Source of the DNA: Helicobacteraceae bacterium
Lineage (GTDB): Bacteria > Campylobacterota > Campylobacteria > Campylobacterales > SZUA-545
Direction of reading: 5' to 3'
Length of the DNA: 5,129 bases
NCBI GenBank assembly: GCA_031276985.1
Contig: JAISMA010000099.1
Location: forward strand, 1 to 5,129
A model generated the notes under the pieces. The model was not told the DNA's origin. It saw only the letters and a program-made list of their open reading frames with translations, and did not search any database. Of this stretch, positions 1 through 5,129 are shown one piece after another; position 1 is the stretch's first letter; each line of letters begins with the position of its first letter. Position numbers and translations under genes: made by a program.

Positions 1-170
1 CTCACGCGAACGACGTCCGCCCCCGCGAAATAAAGGCGGTTAATCTGCTCCAGCGTCGCCTCGACGTCGGAGGTTTTTGAAAACGTCATCGATTGAACGG
101 AGATGGGCGCGTCGCCGCCGATCGCCACGCCGCCTACGAAAATCTGCTTTGTCGGATAACGAGAAATCAT
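1..170 (-). CDS. ispG: IspG (GcpE), 4-hydroxy-3-methylbut-2-enyl diphosphate synthase, N-terminal part
   Basis: This is a partial gene: the first 56 codons are present and the rest lies beyond the left edge. IspG is the cytosolic 4Fe-4S enzyme of the MEP isoprenoid pathway that reductively converts 2-C-methyl-D-erythritol 2,4-cyclodiphosphate to HMBPP. The translation starts MISRYPTKQIFVGG, continues with GDAPISVQSMTFSKT at residues 20-34, and ends with a strand containing AGADVVRV. This is the conserved start of the family's TIM-barrel domain and closely resembles the Helicobacter/Campylobacter form. The iron-sulfur cysteines lie in the missing C-terminal part and cannot be checked. The ATG at 168-170 puts the KQIFVGG strand at the usual distance from the N-terminus, but no clear Shine-Dalgarno sequence precedes it. 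The gene begins 28 bases after the vsr stop on the same strand, so it may be co-transcribed with the methyltransferase/vsr pair. The identification is secure; the exact start is slightly less so. Confidence 0.93.
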   Translation of the reverse strand, partial: MISRYPTKQIFVGGVAIGGDAPISVQSMTFSKTSDVEATLEQINRLYFAGADVVRV

Positions 171-198
171 CGGCGGATCATATCACGCCAAAACCGCG

Positions 199-600
199 CT
201 AGGCAAAACTCGATGCGTTAAGCGCGCCGATCTTTTTGTTTGAAAGCGCGCACTCCCATATACGCAAAACGCGCCAGCCCTTGCTTTGCAAAACCGCCGT
301 AACCTCGCCGTCGCGCTTTTTGTTGCGCGATATTTTTTCGCGCCAATAGTCGGCGTTGTCTTTGGGCGTAACGTTGCGGCAGTCGTGTCCGTGCCAAAAA
401 CAGCCGTCTACAAAAACGGCCAGTCTCGATTTTGGAAAAACGAAATCGGGTTTGCCGAAGAGTTTATAGTTTCTGCGCCAGCCTTTAACGCCGTTTGCTT
501 TGAAAAACGCGATTAGTTTTAACTCCGTCGATCTGTTTTGTTTGCTTTTTACCCGTCGCATAACGAAGCTGCGCCGTTCGTCGTCGAAAACGTCAGCCAT
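199..600 (-). CDS. vsr: Vsr very-short-patch-repair DNA mismatch endonuclease
   Basis: The 133-residue protein has the normal length for Vsr and its MADVFDDERRSFVM start resembles the E. coli protein. Vsr nicks DNA 5' of the T in T:G mismatches that arise when 5-methylcytosine deaminates, which starts short-patch repair. Visible motifs are GKPDFVFPKSR with the catalytic Asp at residue 52, then VDGCFWHGHDC at 64-74, and GWRVLRIWEC at 108-117. By alignment with E. coli Vsr, the structural zinc ligands are C67, H72, C74 and C117, and H70 corresponds to catalytic His69. The position of E. coli His64 is Asp65 here, as I recall from many other Vsr-like proteins. The ATG at 598-600 overlaps the end of the upstream methyltransferase gene by 8 bases in another frame, as in the dcm-vsr arrangement of enterobacteria, so the two are probably translationally coupled. 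All key residues except His64 are present and the gene appears intact. Confidence 0.95.
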   Translation of the reverse strand: MADVFDDERRSFVMRRVKSKQNRSTELKLIAFFKANGVKGWRRNYKLFGKPDFVFPKSRLAVFVDGCFWHGHDCRNVTPKDNADYWREKISRNKKRDGEVTAVLQSKGWRVLRIWECALSNKKIGALNASSFA

Positions 601-1522
601 TGTCCGCGCTCACGTATGGCAAAGCCCTTTCAATCACCGCGCGCGCCACATTCACGGGAACGGCGTTGCCCGCCTGCCTGCGAGCTTGGCGATCGCCCGC
701 GACGATCTTGTAGCGATCGGGAAAGCCCTGCAATCTGAACATTTCGCGCGGCGTTAATCGCCTTTTGCCGTCGACTAGCAGATAGTTGTACGAAGCGCCC
801 GATCGCAAAGCGCACGAATACGGATACGAGGAGATATTGCCCGATTTATTCTCGTGCCAGATCGCGGGTTTGTGCGCCGATTTGTGCTTTGCCCTGCGCT
901 TTGAAGCGATATATTCCGAAGCGTAATATTTGCGATCGACTTTGCGCTCAAGGATTTGCGAAAGCGGTTTATAAGGTTTGATCGGCGGCGGAAAAGTAAA
1001 GTCGTTTTTCTCTCTGAAACCCGCGATGATCACGCGCTCTCTTTTTTGCGGCAGCCCGTAATCCAGAGCGTTTAAGATCGCGTGCTTTGCGTCGTAACCA
1101 AGCTCTTTAAGCGTCGCCATAACGACTTGCAACGTTTTGCCGCCGTTATGTTTTGAAAGCTGTTTGACGTTCTCCAAAATAAGCGCTTTGGGCTTTTTGC
1201 GTTTTATTATCCGCGCAACCTCGAAAAACAGCGTCCCTCGCGTGTCCTCAAAACCGCGCATTTGACCGATAATGCTAAATGGCTGGCAGGGAAAACCCGC
1301 GAATAAAATATCGTGATCGGGAATGTCGTTTTCGTCGATTTTGGTAATGTCTCCGTGCGGACGTTCGCCGAAATTAGCCTCGTAACTGTCTTGACAAAAC
1401 CTGTCGACGTCGCACGAAAAAACGCAATCGGACGCGATATTACGCGCCGCAAACGCCTCGATCGCCGCTTGACGAAATCCGCCCGCGCCGCAAAAAAGAT
1501 CGACAAAGCGCACAACTTTCAT
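593..1522 (-). CDS. C5-cytosine DNA methyltransferase (Dcm/HhaI-type fold), orphan
   Basis: This intact 309-residue protein transfers a methyl group from S-adenosylmethionine to carbon 5 of cytosine in a specific DNA site. The motifs appear in canonical order: motif I DLFCGAGGF (8-16, AdoMet binding), motif IV FPCQPFS with catalytic Cys79, motif VI ENV (117-119), motif VIII QKRER (159-163), motif IX RRLTPRE (254-260) and motif X AGNAVPVNVA (284-293). The target-recognition region is short, about residues 170-253, as in single-target 4-6 bp enzymes; the site itself cannot be read from sequence. The ATG at 1520-1522 places motif I close to the N-terminus and is preceded by a purine-rich GCGAGAGA, a plausible ribosome binding site. 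The gene is followed by the overlapping vsr gene, and no restriction endonuclease is encoded in the window, so it is either solitary or paired with a distant enzyme. Family assignment is certain; calling it dcm in the CCWGG sense would not be justified. Confidence 0.96.
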   Translation of the reverse strand: MKVVRFVDLFCGAGGFRQAAIEAFAARNIASDCVFSCDVDRFCQDSYEANFGERPHGDITKIDENDIPDHDILFAGFPCQPFSIIGQMRGFEDTRGTLFFEVARIIKRKKPKALILENVKQLSKHNGGKTLQVVMATLKELGYDAKHAILNALDYGLPQKRERVIIAGFREKNDFTFPPPIKPYKPLSQILERKVDRKYYASEYIASKRRAKHKSAHKPAIWHENKSGNISSYPYSCALRSGASYNYLLVDGKRRLTPREMFRLQGFPDRYKIVAGDRQARRQAGNAVPVNVARAVIERALPYVSADNG

Positions 1523-1619
1523 GCAATCTCTCGCCGTTAAATTAGGATAACCGTCGCCGCGATCGTAGCGATCATTTGGTTATAAACCGCGATCGCGCGG
1601 ATTTGGCTAAGATCGCGCT
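1523..1619. promoter_or_regulatory. Divergent promoter region between the methyltransferase and response regulator genes
   Basis: These 97 non-coding bases separate two divergent transcription units, so promoters for both should lie here. Rightwards, TATAAA at 1581-1586 is a reasonable -10 element about 33 bases before the regulator ATG. Leftwards, TATCCT (read on the minus strand, 1549-1544) is a weaker candidate. Neither has a convincing -35 box. Two palindromes are visible: GATCG-TAG-CGATC at 1561-1573 and CGCGATCGCG at 1588-1597, flanking the TATAAA. They could be operators, but GATCGC words are common throughout this DNA, so their significance is uncertain. Confidence 0.4.
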
Positions 1620-2288
1620 ATGAAAAAGGCAAAAATTCTCCTGCTAGAAGACGATCCGCAACTGCACGAGATCGTAAAGGAACATCTGGAAGATTGCGAC
1701 TACTTGGTTTTTGGCGCGTTCAACGCCGATTCGGCGGCGGATTTGCTCTATGAAAATCCGTGCGATCTAATGCTTTTGGACGTGAAAATGGCGGGGCAAA
1801 ACGGCTTTGAGTTTTTGTGCGAGCAGCGAAAAAACGGCGTTGAAACGCCCGCGATATTTATCACGTCGCTTAATTCGATCGACGATCTGGCAAAGGGTTA
1901 CAAAGTCGGCTGCGACGATTATCTGCGAAAACCTTTCGAGCTAAAAGAGCTTGTTTTGCGCGTGGAGACGTTGCTTAAACGCCGCTTCTTTCACACGTTG
2001 CAAGAGGGAATCGATCTTGGCGGCGGCGCGGTTTTTTACGTTGAATCAAACCTAATCAAAACGCCCGAAGGCGAGCGATCGTTGCCGCCAAAAGAGTTCG
2101 CGCTTTTGAAGTTGCTGGTGGAAAATCGCGGAAAAGTCGTGCCGCGCGAAACGGTAATGGATCGCCTGTGGAGCTTTGGCGAAGAGCCAAGCGGTATGAG
2201 TTTGCGTACTCATCTGAAAAACTTGCGTAAAATCATCGGGCGCGACTGCGTGGAGACGTTGCGAGGGCTGGGGCTTCGCGTTAGATGA
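1620..2288 (+). CDS. OmpR/PhoB-family DNA-binding response regulator
   Basis: The 222-residue protein is a cytoplasmic transcription regulator controlled by phosphorylation. The receiver domain spans about residues 4-118: acidic pair D11/D12 in LLLEDDP, phosphoacceptor D54 in LMLLDVKM, the switch residue T82 in IFITS, and K104 in the YLRKPF motif. A C-terminal winged-helix domain, about 130-222, contains the typical LPPKEFALLKLLVENRGKVV stretch and the recognition-helix region SLRTHLKNLRKIIG, ending in GLGLRVR. Length and architecture are normal for the family. Its stop codon overlaps the kinase start as ATGA, so the pair is co-transcribed and probably translationally coupled. The ATG is the first codon after the intergenic region; only a weak purine stretch (AAGA) precedes it. 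Target genes and signal cannot be deduced, and no specific Campylobacterota regulator name is assigned. Confidence 0.95.
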   Translation: MKKAKILLLEDDPQLHEIVKEHLEDCDYLVFGAFNADSAADLLYENPCDLMLLDVKMAGQNGFEFLCEQRKNGVETPAIFITSLNSIDDLAKGYKVGCDDYLRKPFELKELVLRVETLLKRRFFHTLQEGIDLGGGAVFYVESNLIKTPEGERSLPPKEFALLKLLVENRGKVVPRETVMDRLWSFGEEPSGMSLRTHLKNLRKIIGRDCVETLRGLGLRVR

Positions 2289-3451
2289 TCGCCGCCGAAA
2301 AACAGGCTTTATGGCGGTTTTTGCTGCTCTACGCGGGCTCTTTAGTTTTTTTTCTGGGCATTATCGGCGTTGGTTACTACGGATTTCATTCGCGTCAGAT
2401 TGTGAAAGCGCAACAAAACGAGTTGCGTTTAATGGCGGCGAATATCAACCGATCGCTTAGGCGCGGCGAGCCGCCCGACGAGGAGATCGCGTGGGCGATT
2501 GTCGATAGCGCGGGCGAAACTTTCGCGGGCACGTTTAAGTTGCCGCATTCGACGGTGAGAAGCATCGAGCAACCAAACGACCGCGAGGCTTTTTTCTCCG
2601 ACAAAAGTCATATTTATCGCCTCACGGAGCTTCCGACGCGCTTTGAACCGCGTTTTTTTTTGGTGCGTATGCCCATTTACAGCGATCTGTATCAAAACCT
2701 GATCGCCAATATGATCGCCATTTGGGGCGGCGCGTTTATCTTTTTTATGGCGATTGCGGCGATATTAACGCGAATGTTTTTGAAACCCATGCGGGATATG
2801 ATCGAGTTGCTTGATCGCTTCATCAAGGACACGACGCACGAGCTGACCACGCCGATTGCGGCGATTTTGATGAGCGTTGAAGGTTTTGGGCGCGAGCGTT
2901 TGAGCGAACGCGATCAAAAACGGCTCTCGCGCATTGAAACGGGCGCGAGAACGATCAAAAGCGTATATGACGATCTGACCTTTCTCGCGCTGGATAAACG
3001 CAGTCAAAGCGTTTTGGAAAAGATCGATTTGTCGGCGTTGCTAAACGAGCGCGTCGAGTTTTTCGAGCCAATCGGCAGGGCGAAAAATATCGCGTGGGAG
3101 GTTGTGGCGGGACAATACGAGCCGCCAATCGCCGACAAAAACGAGCTTACGCGAATCATAGACAATCTGCTTAGCAACGCGATCAAATACAACAAGCAGG
3201 GCGGGCGCGTCCGCATTTTGGCGGAGGATTGTTTTTTGTCGATCGAGGACGAGGGCGAAGGCATAAGCAAAGACGACCGCAAAAAGGTTTTCGACCGTTT
3301 CGCAAGGCTGGATTCGGCGCAGGGCGGATTCGGGCTTGGATTGAATATCGTCAAATCGCTGTGCGACCGCGCCAATATGAGCGTCGATATTTCAGACGCG
3401 CAAATTGGAGGATGCAAATTTACCGTTAGCTGGAAAGCCGCCTCGCGCTAA
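2285..3451 (+). CDS. Two-component sensor histidine kinase
   Basis: This 388-residue inner-membrane kinase autophosphorylates a histidine and passes the phosphate to the upstream regulator. A first membrane helix lies at about residues 10-33 and a second at about 139-165. They enclose a periplasmic sensor segment of roughly 105 residues with no recognisable ligand motif. The cytoplasmic part begins almost immediately with the dimerisation/H-box, DTTHELTTP, phosphoacceptor H185. It continues with the N-box DNLLSNAIKY (N294, N298), G1 box EDEGEG (321-326), F-box VFDRFARL (335-342) and G2 box GGFGLGLN (347-354). There is no room for a full HAMP domain between the second helix and the H-box, a compact layout that is familiar in Campylobacterota kinases. 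All catalytic boxes look intact. The ATG is fixed by the 4-base ATGA overlap with the regulator stop. The stimulus is unknown. Confidence 0.95.
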   Translation: MIAAEKQALWRFLLLYAGSLVFFLGIIGVGYYGFHSRQIVKAQQNELRLMAANINRSLRRGEPPDEEIAWAIVDSAGETFAGTFKLPHSTVRSIEQPNDREAFFSDKSHIYRLTELPTRFEPRFFLVRMPIYSDLYQNLIANMIAIWGGAFIFFMAIAAILTRMFLKPMRDMIELLDRFIKDTTHELTTPIAAILMSVEGFGRERLSERDQKRLSRIETGARTIKSVYDDLTFLALDKRSQSVLEKIDLSALLNERVEFFEPIGRAKNIAWEVVAGQYEPPIADKNELTRIIDNLLSNAIKYNKQGGRVRILAEDCFLSIEDEGEGISKDDRKKVFDRFARLDSAQGGFGLGLNIVKSLCDRANMSVDISDAQIGGCKFTVSWKAASR

Positions 3452-3480
3452 TTCGCAAACGTTTCGCCGTTCGTATTTTT

Positions 3481-3502
3481 CGCTTTGGCAAAGCGCGGTT
3501 TT
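3481..3502 (+). terminator. Possible weak intrinsic terminator after the regulator-kinase operon
   Basis: A perfect 6-bp stem with a 3-base loop, CGCTTT-GGC-AAAGCG (3481-3495), begins 29 bases after the kinase stop and is followed by CGGTTTT. It sits between convergent genes, where a terminator is expected. The stem is short and the T-run is interrupted and only four bases long. Read on the minus strand it is followed by A-rich DNA, so it would not serve the convergent gene. Confidence 0.4.
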
Positions 3503-3508
3503 GATCGC

Positions 3509-3787
3509 TCAAAGGCGTTCAAAGGCGATTTCAAATAAGCCGTTTTCGATTTCGCGTACGGCAATCGCGTAACGATCTTTCACTCTGACAAGCAGCGCGT
3601 TCGGGCGCGAATGGTTGATCATAATAAGCCGTTTGTTCGGCGCGTCGATCAGGCGCAAAGCGGCAATCGCCGTCGTCATCGGCGCGGGACACGCCTCCGC
3701 GCTTGAGTCAAATTTCCATATCGTAACGCCGTTTTCCTCGTAGCGCCACAAAGGAATTTGAACGCCTTCGAGATAAATTGTTTCCAA
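3509..3787 (-). CDS. Small TusA/SirA- or DUF2249-like CPxP-motif protein
   Basis: The proposed product has 92 residues. From about residue 22 it has the pattern of a TusA-like fold: a strand (TIWKFD), then EACPAPM with Cys33 in a CPxP motif at the head of a helix (TTAIAALRLI), a strand (KRLIMI), an NHSRPNALL helix start, and two terminal strands ending FEIAFERL. TusA proteins relay sulfur as a persulfide on the CPxP cysteine; DUF2249 proteins share the fold and are poorly characterised. The assignment is from pattern only. No ATG lies before the CPxP motif, so TTG at 3785-3787 was chosen: it follows AGGCGG with a 7-base gap and lies downstream of a promoter-like element. The frame stays open to another TTG at 3868, which would give 119 residues but would start just 2 bases from nifE and within the promoter. 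The gene is convergent with the kinase gene and divergent from nifE. A role in supplying sulfur to nitrogenase cofactors is only an inference from position. Confidence 0.65.
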   Translation of the reverse strand: METIYLEGVQIPLWRYEENGVTIWKFDSSAEACPAPMTTAIAALRLIDAPNKRLIMINHSRPNALLVRVKDRYAIAVREIENGLFEIAFERL

Positions 3788-3870
3788 AAATCGCCGCCTG
3801 CCGTTTTTTTGAGCTGTTTTAAGCCGCCGCAAAGCATACAATAATAGCAATTTATCCAAGCGAGGCAAAA
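3788..3870. promoter_or_regulatory. Divergent promoter region and ribosome binding site upstream of nifE
   Basis: This AT-richer stretch has overlapping promoter-like elements in both directions. On the minus strand TTGCCT (3868-3863), a 16-base spacer and TATTAT (3846-3841) would drive the small CPxP gene. On the plus strand TACAAT (3837-3842) is a fair -10 for nifE, with only a poor -35 match (CTGTTT, 3814-3819). GAGG at 3862-3865, 5 bases before the nifE ATG, is a good Shine-Dalgarno sequence. No sigma-54 GG-N10-GC element and no NifA-type TGT-N10-ACA site was found by eye between 3720 and 3870. The -10 boxes share bases 3841-3842, so the two directions may compete. Confidence 0.45.
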
Positions 3871-5129
3871 ATGCTTACCGCGCCAAAAGAGCTGTTTATA
3901 GAATCCGCGTGCGCCCACAACGATCCAAAGCGCGACAAATGCAACCGCCCCGCGCCTGGCGCCACAAGCGGCGGTTGCGCGTTTGAAGGCGCGCAAATTT
4001 CGCTGTTTCCGTTTGCGGAGGCGGCGCATGTCGTTCACGCGCCCGCGACCTGTTTGGGCGCGTCGTGGCAAACCCGCCAAACGCTCACGACGCATAGCGG
4101 GCGCGATATGACGCAAATGGGGCTTTGCACGCAAATTGGCGAAAACGAGGTGATCTTTGGCGGCGAAAAAAAACTTGCGGCGGCGATCGACGAGGCGATC
4201 GCGACTTTCGCGCCAAAAGCGGTTTTTGTCTATGCCACGTGCGTTACCGCGCTGATTGGCGACGATCTGGACGCGGTATGCAAGGCAAAACGCGCCGAAT
4301 ACGGCATTCCCGTCGTTCCCGTTCACGCGGCGGGCTTTGTCGGCGGCAAGAATTTAGGCTCAAGGCTTGCGGGCGAAGCGGTTTTGAGCCATTTAATCGG
4401 CACGATTGAACCCGCCGAAACAAAGCCGTTTGAAATCAATTTGCTTGGCGAATACAACGTAACGGGCGATATGTATCGTTACGCGCCCATACTCGACGAA
4501 ATCGGCGTGAGCGTCCGCGCCACGCTTAGCGGCGACGGGCGAATCGACGCGATCCGCTCCGCGCACCGCGCAAAACTCAACGTGCTGGTTTGCGCCCAGT
4601 CGCTCGTAACGCTGGCGCGAAAAATGCGGGAGCGATACGGCATTCCGTTTATAAGCGTCAGTTTCTACGGCATGCGCGACACGTCAAACGCGATCCGCGC
4701 CGTCGTCAAGGCGTTTGGCGACGCCGCGCTTTGCGCCAAAGCCGAAGAGGTCATCGCAAAACGCGAAGCGCTGTGCGAAGCGAAACTCGCGCCGTTTAAG
4801 GCAAAATTAAGCGGCAAAAAAGCGGTGCTGAACACGGGCGGAAACAAATCGTGGGCGTTTGTGTCGGCTTTGCAGGATATTGGCGTCGAGGTCGTAGCGA
4901 CGGCAATCGGCAAATCAACGCAGGACGATCGCGCAAAGGCGCGGGAATATCTGGGCGAAAACGGCGCGTTAATGACGAAGCCAAGCGAAGAGCAGGCGAA
5001 GGCGATCAAAGAAAACGGCGCGGATATTTTGCTTGCGGGCGGGCGAAGCCTATATACCGCGCTGAAAAACGGCGTCGCTTTCGTGGATGTAAATCAGGAA
5101 AAAAAGGCGAGTTACGGCGGTTATGACGG
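3871..5129 (+). CDS. nifE: NifE, nitrogenase FeMo-cofactor biosynthesis scaffold subunit, 3'-truncated by window edge
   Basis: This partial gene has 419 codons, and the frame is open to the right edge; NifE proteins are usually about 450-480 residues, so only the C-terminal tail is missing. NifE pairs with NifN to form the heterotetramer that receives the NifB 8Fe core and matures it into the FeMo-cofactor for NifDK. Diagnostic segments are ACAHNDPKRDKCNRPAPGAT (13-32), GGCAFEGAQISL (34-45), TCVTALIGDDLDAVCKA (123-139), GFVGGKNLGSRLAGEA (155-170), NLLGEYNVTGD (190-200), SFYGMRDTS (264-272), NTGGNKSW (321-328) and DILLAGGRSLYTALK (385-399). C36, C61 and C124 align with the three NifE cysteines that hold the NifEN 4Fe-4S cluster, and C241 matches a conserved cysteine near the cofactor-binding region. 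The gene is a NifD paralogue, but the motifs are NifE-type. A good ribosome binding site supports the ATG. nifN is expected next, to the right. Confidence 0.96.
   Translation, partial: MLTAPKELFIESACAHNDPKRDKCNRPAPGATSGGCAFEGAQISLFPFAEAAHVVHAPATCLGASWQTRQTLTTHSGRDMTQMGLCTQIGENEVIFGGEKKLAAAIDEAIATFAPKAVFVYATCVTALIGDDLDAVCKAKRAEYGIPVVPVHAAGFVGGKNLGSRLAGEAVLSHLIGTIEPAETKPFEINLLGEYNVTGDMYRYAPILDEIGVSVRATLSGDGRIDAIRSAHRAKLNVLVCAQSLVTLARKMRERYGIPFISVSFYGMRDTSNAIRAVVKAFGDAALCAKAEEVIAKREALCEAKLAPFKAKLSGKKAVLNTGGNKSWAFVSALQDIGVEVVATAIGKSTQDDRAKAREYLGENGALMTKPSEEQAKAIKENGADILLAGGRSLYTALKNGVAFVDVNQEKKASYGGYD

Noticed and set aside
3004..3417. A minus-strand open frame of 137 codons inside the kinase gene
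   Set aside because: It is antisense to the kinase catalytic domain, whose N, G1, F and G2 boxes are intact on the plus strand; the antisense product is Ser/Pro/Leu-rich low-complexity sequence.
3788..3868. An N-terminal extension of the CPxP protein to the TTG at 3868
   Set aside because: The extension is AT-rich, contains promoter-like elements for both directions and would begin 2 bases from the nifE ATG; the TTG at 3787 has a better ribosome binding site. It remains a possible alternative.
3676..4326. A long minus-strand open frame (216 codons) across the start of nifE
   Set aside because: It lies antisense to the strongly conserved nifE reading frame and its translation is a basic, repetitive Arg/Ala/Cys-rich shadow without family features.
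1..5129. Frequent GATCGC/GCGATC/CGATCG words as possible repeat elements or protein-binding sites
   Set aside because: They occur mostly inside coding frames as Asp-Arg, Ile-Ala and similar codon pairs, without regular spacing or extended flanking similarity, so they look like compositional preference.
1..5129. tRNA or rRNA genes, CRISPR arrays, insertion sequences, attachment sites
   Set aside because: No cloverleaf-like arms, regularly spaced direct repeats, transposase motifs or terminal inverted repeats were seen; nearly all bases are accounted for by protein genes and short intergenic gaps.

Overview
The window looks like chromosomal DNA from a Campylobacterota (epsilonproteobacterial) lineage. 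The best evidence is the IspG N-terminus, which reads like the Helicobacter/Campylobacter form. The compact two-component pair, whose kinase goes from its second membrane helix almost straight into the H-box, fits the same group. Base composition is roughly half G+C by eye, which is high for the well-known members, so the genus is left open. The presence of nifE implies that the organism, or its close relatives, fixes nitrogen.

Layout. Positions 1-1522 hold three minus-strand genes, transcribed in the order C5-cytosine DNA methyltransferase (593-1522), Vsr mismatch endonuclease (199-600, overlapping the methyltransferase by 8 bases) and the 5' part of ispG (1-170, running off the left edge). 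A 97-base divergent intergenic region (1523-1619) separates them from a plus-strand pair: an OmpR-family response regulator (1620-2288) and its sensor kinase (2285-3451), which overlap by 4 bases. A small hairpin at 3481-3495 lies between the kinase and a convergent minus-strand gene for a small TusA/DUF2249-like protein (3509-3787, TTG start proposed). That gene diverges from nifE (3871 to beyond the right edge), with promoter-like elements for both directions overlapping in between.

How the parts work together. The methyltransferase and Vsr form a self-contained module: the enzyme makes 5-methylcytosine, and Vsr starts repair of the T:G mismatches left when 5-methylcytosine deaminates. No restriction endonuclease is visible. 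The regulator and kinase form one signalling operon with an unknown stimulus. NifE is half of the NifEN scaffold on which the nitrogenase FeMo-cofactor precursor matures; nifN and other nif genes would be expected to the right. The small CPxP protein could be a sulfur-handling partner, but only its position and motif suggest that.

The most unusual sequence-level signal is the near absence of two palindromes. By eye there is no CCGG and only one GGCC in the window, although GCGC and CGCG are abundant, and the avoidance shows in context-dependent choice of proline and glycine codons. No clearly new multi-gene system is visible.
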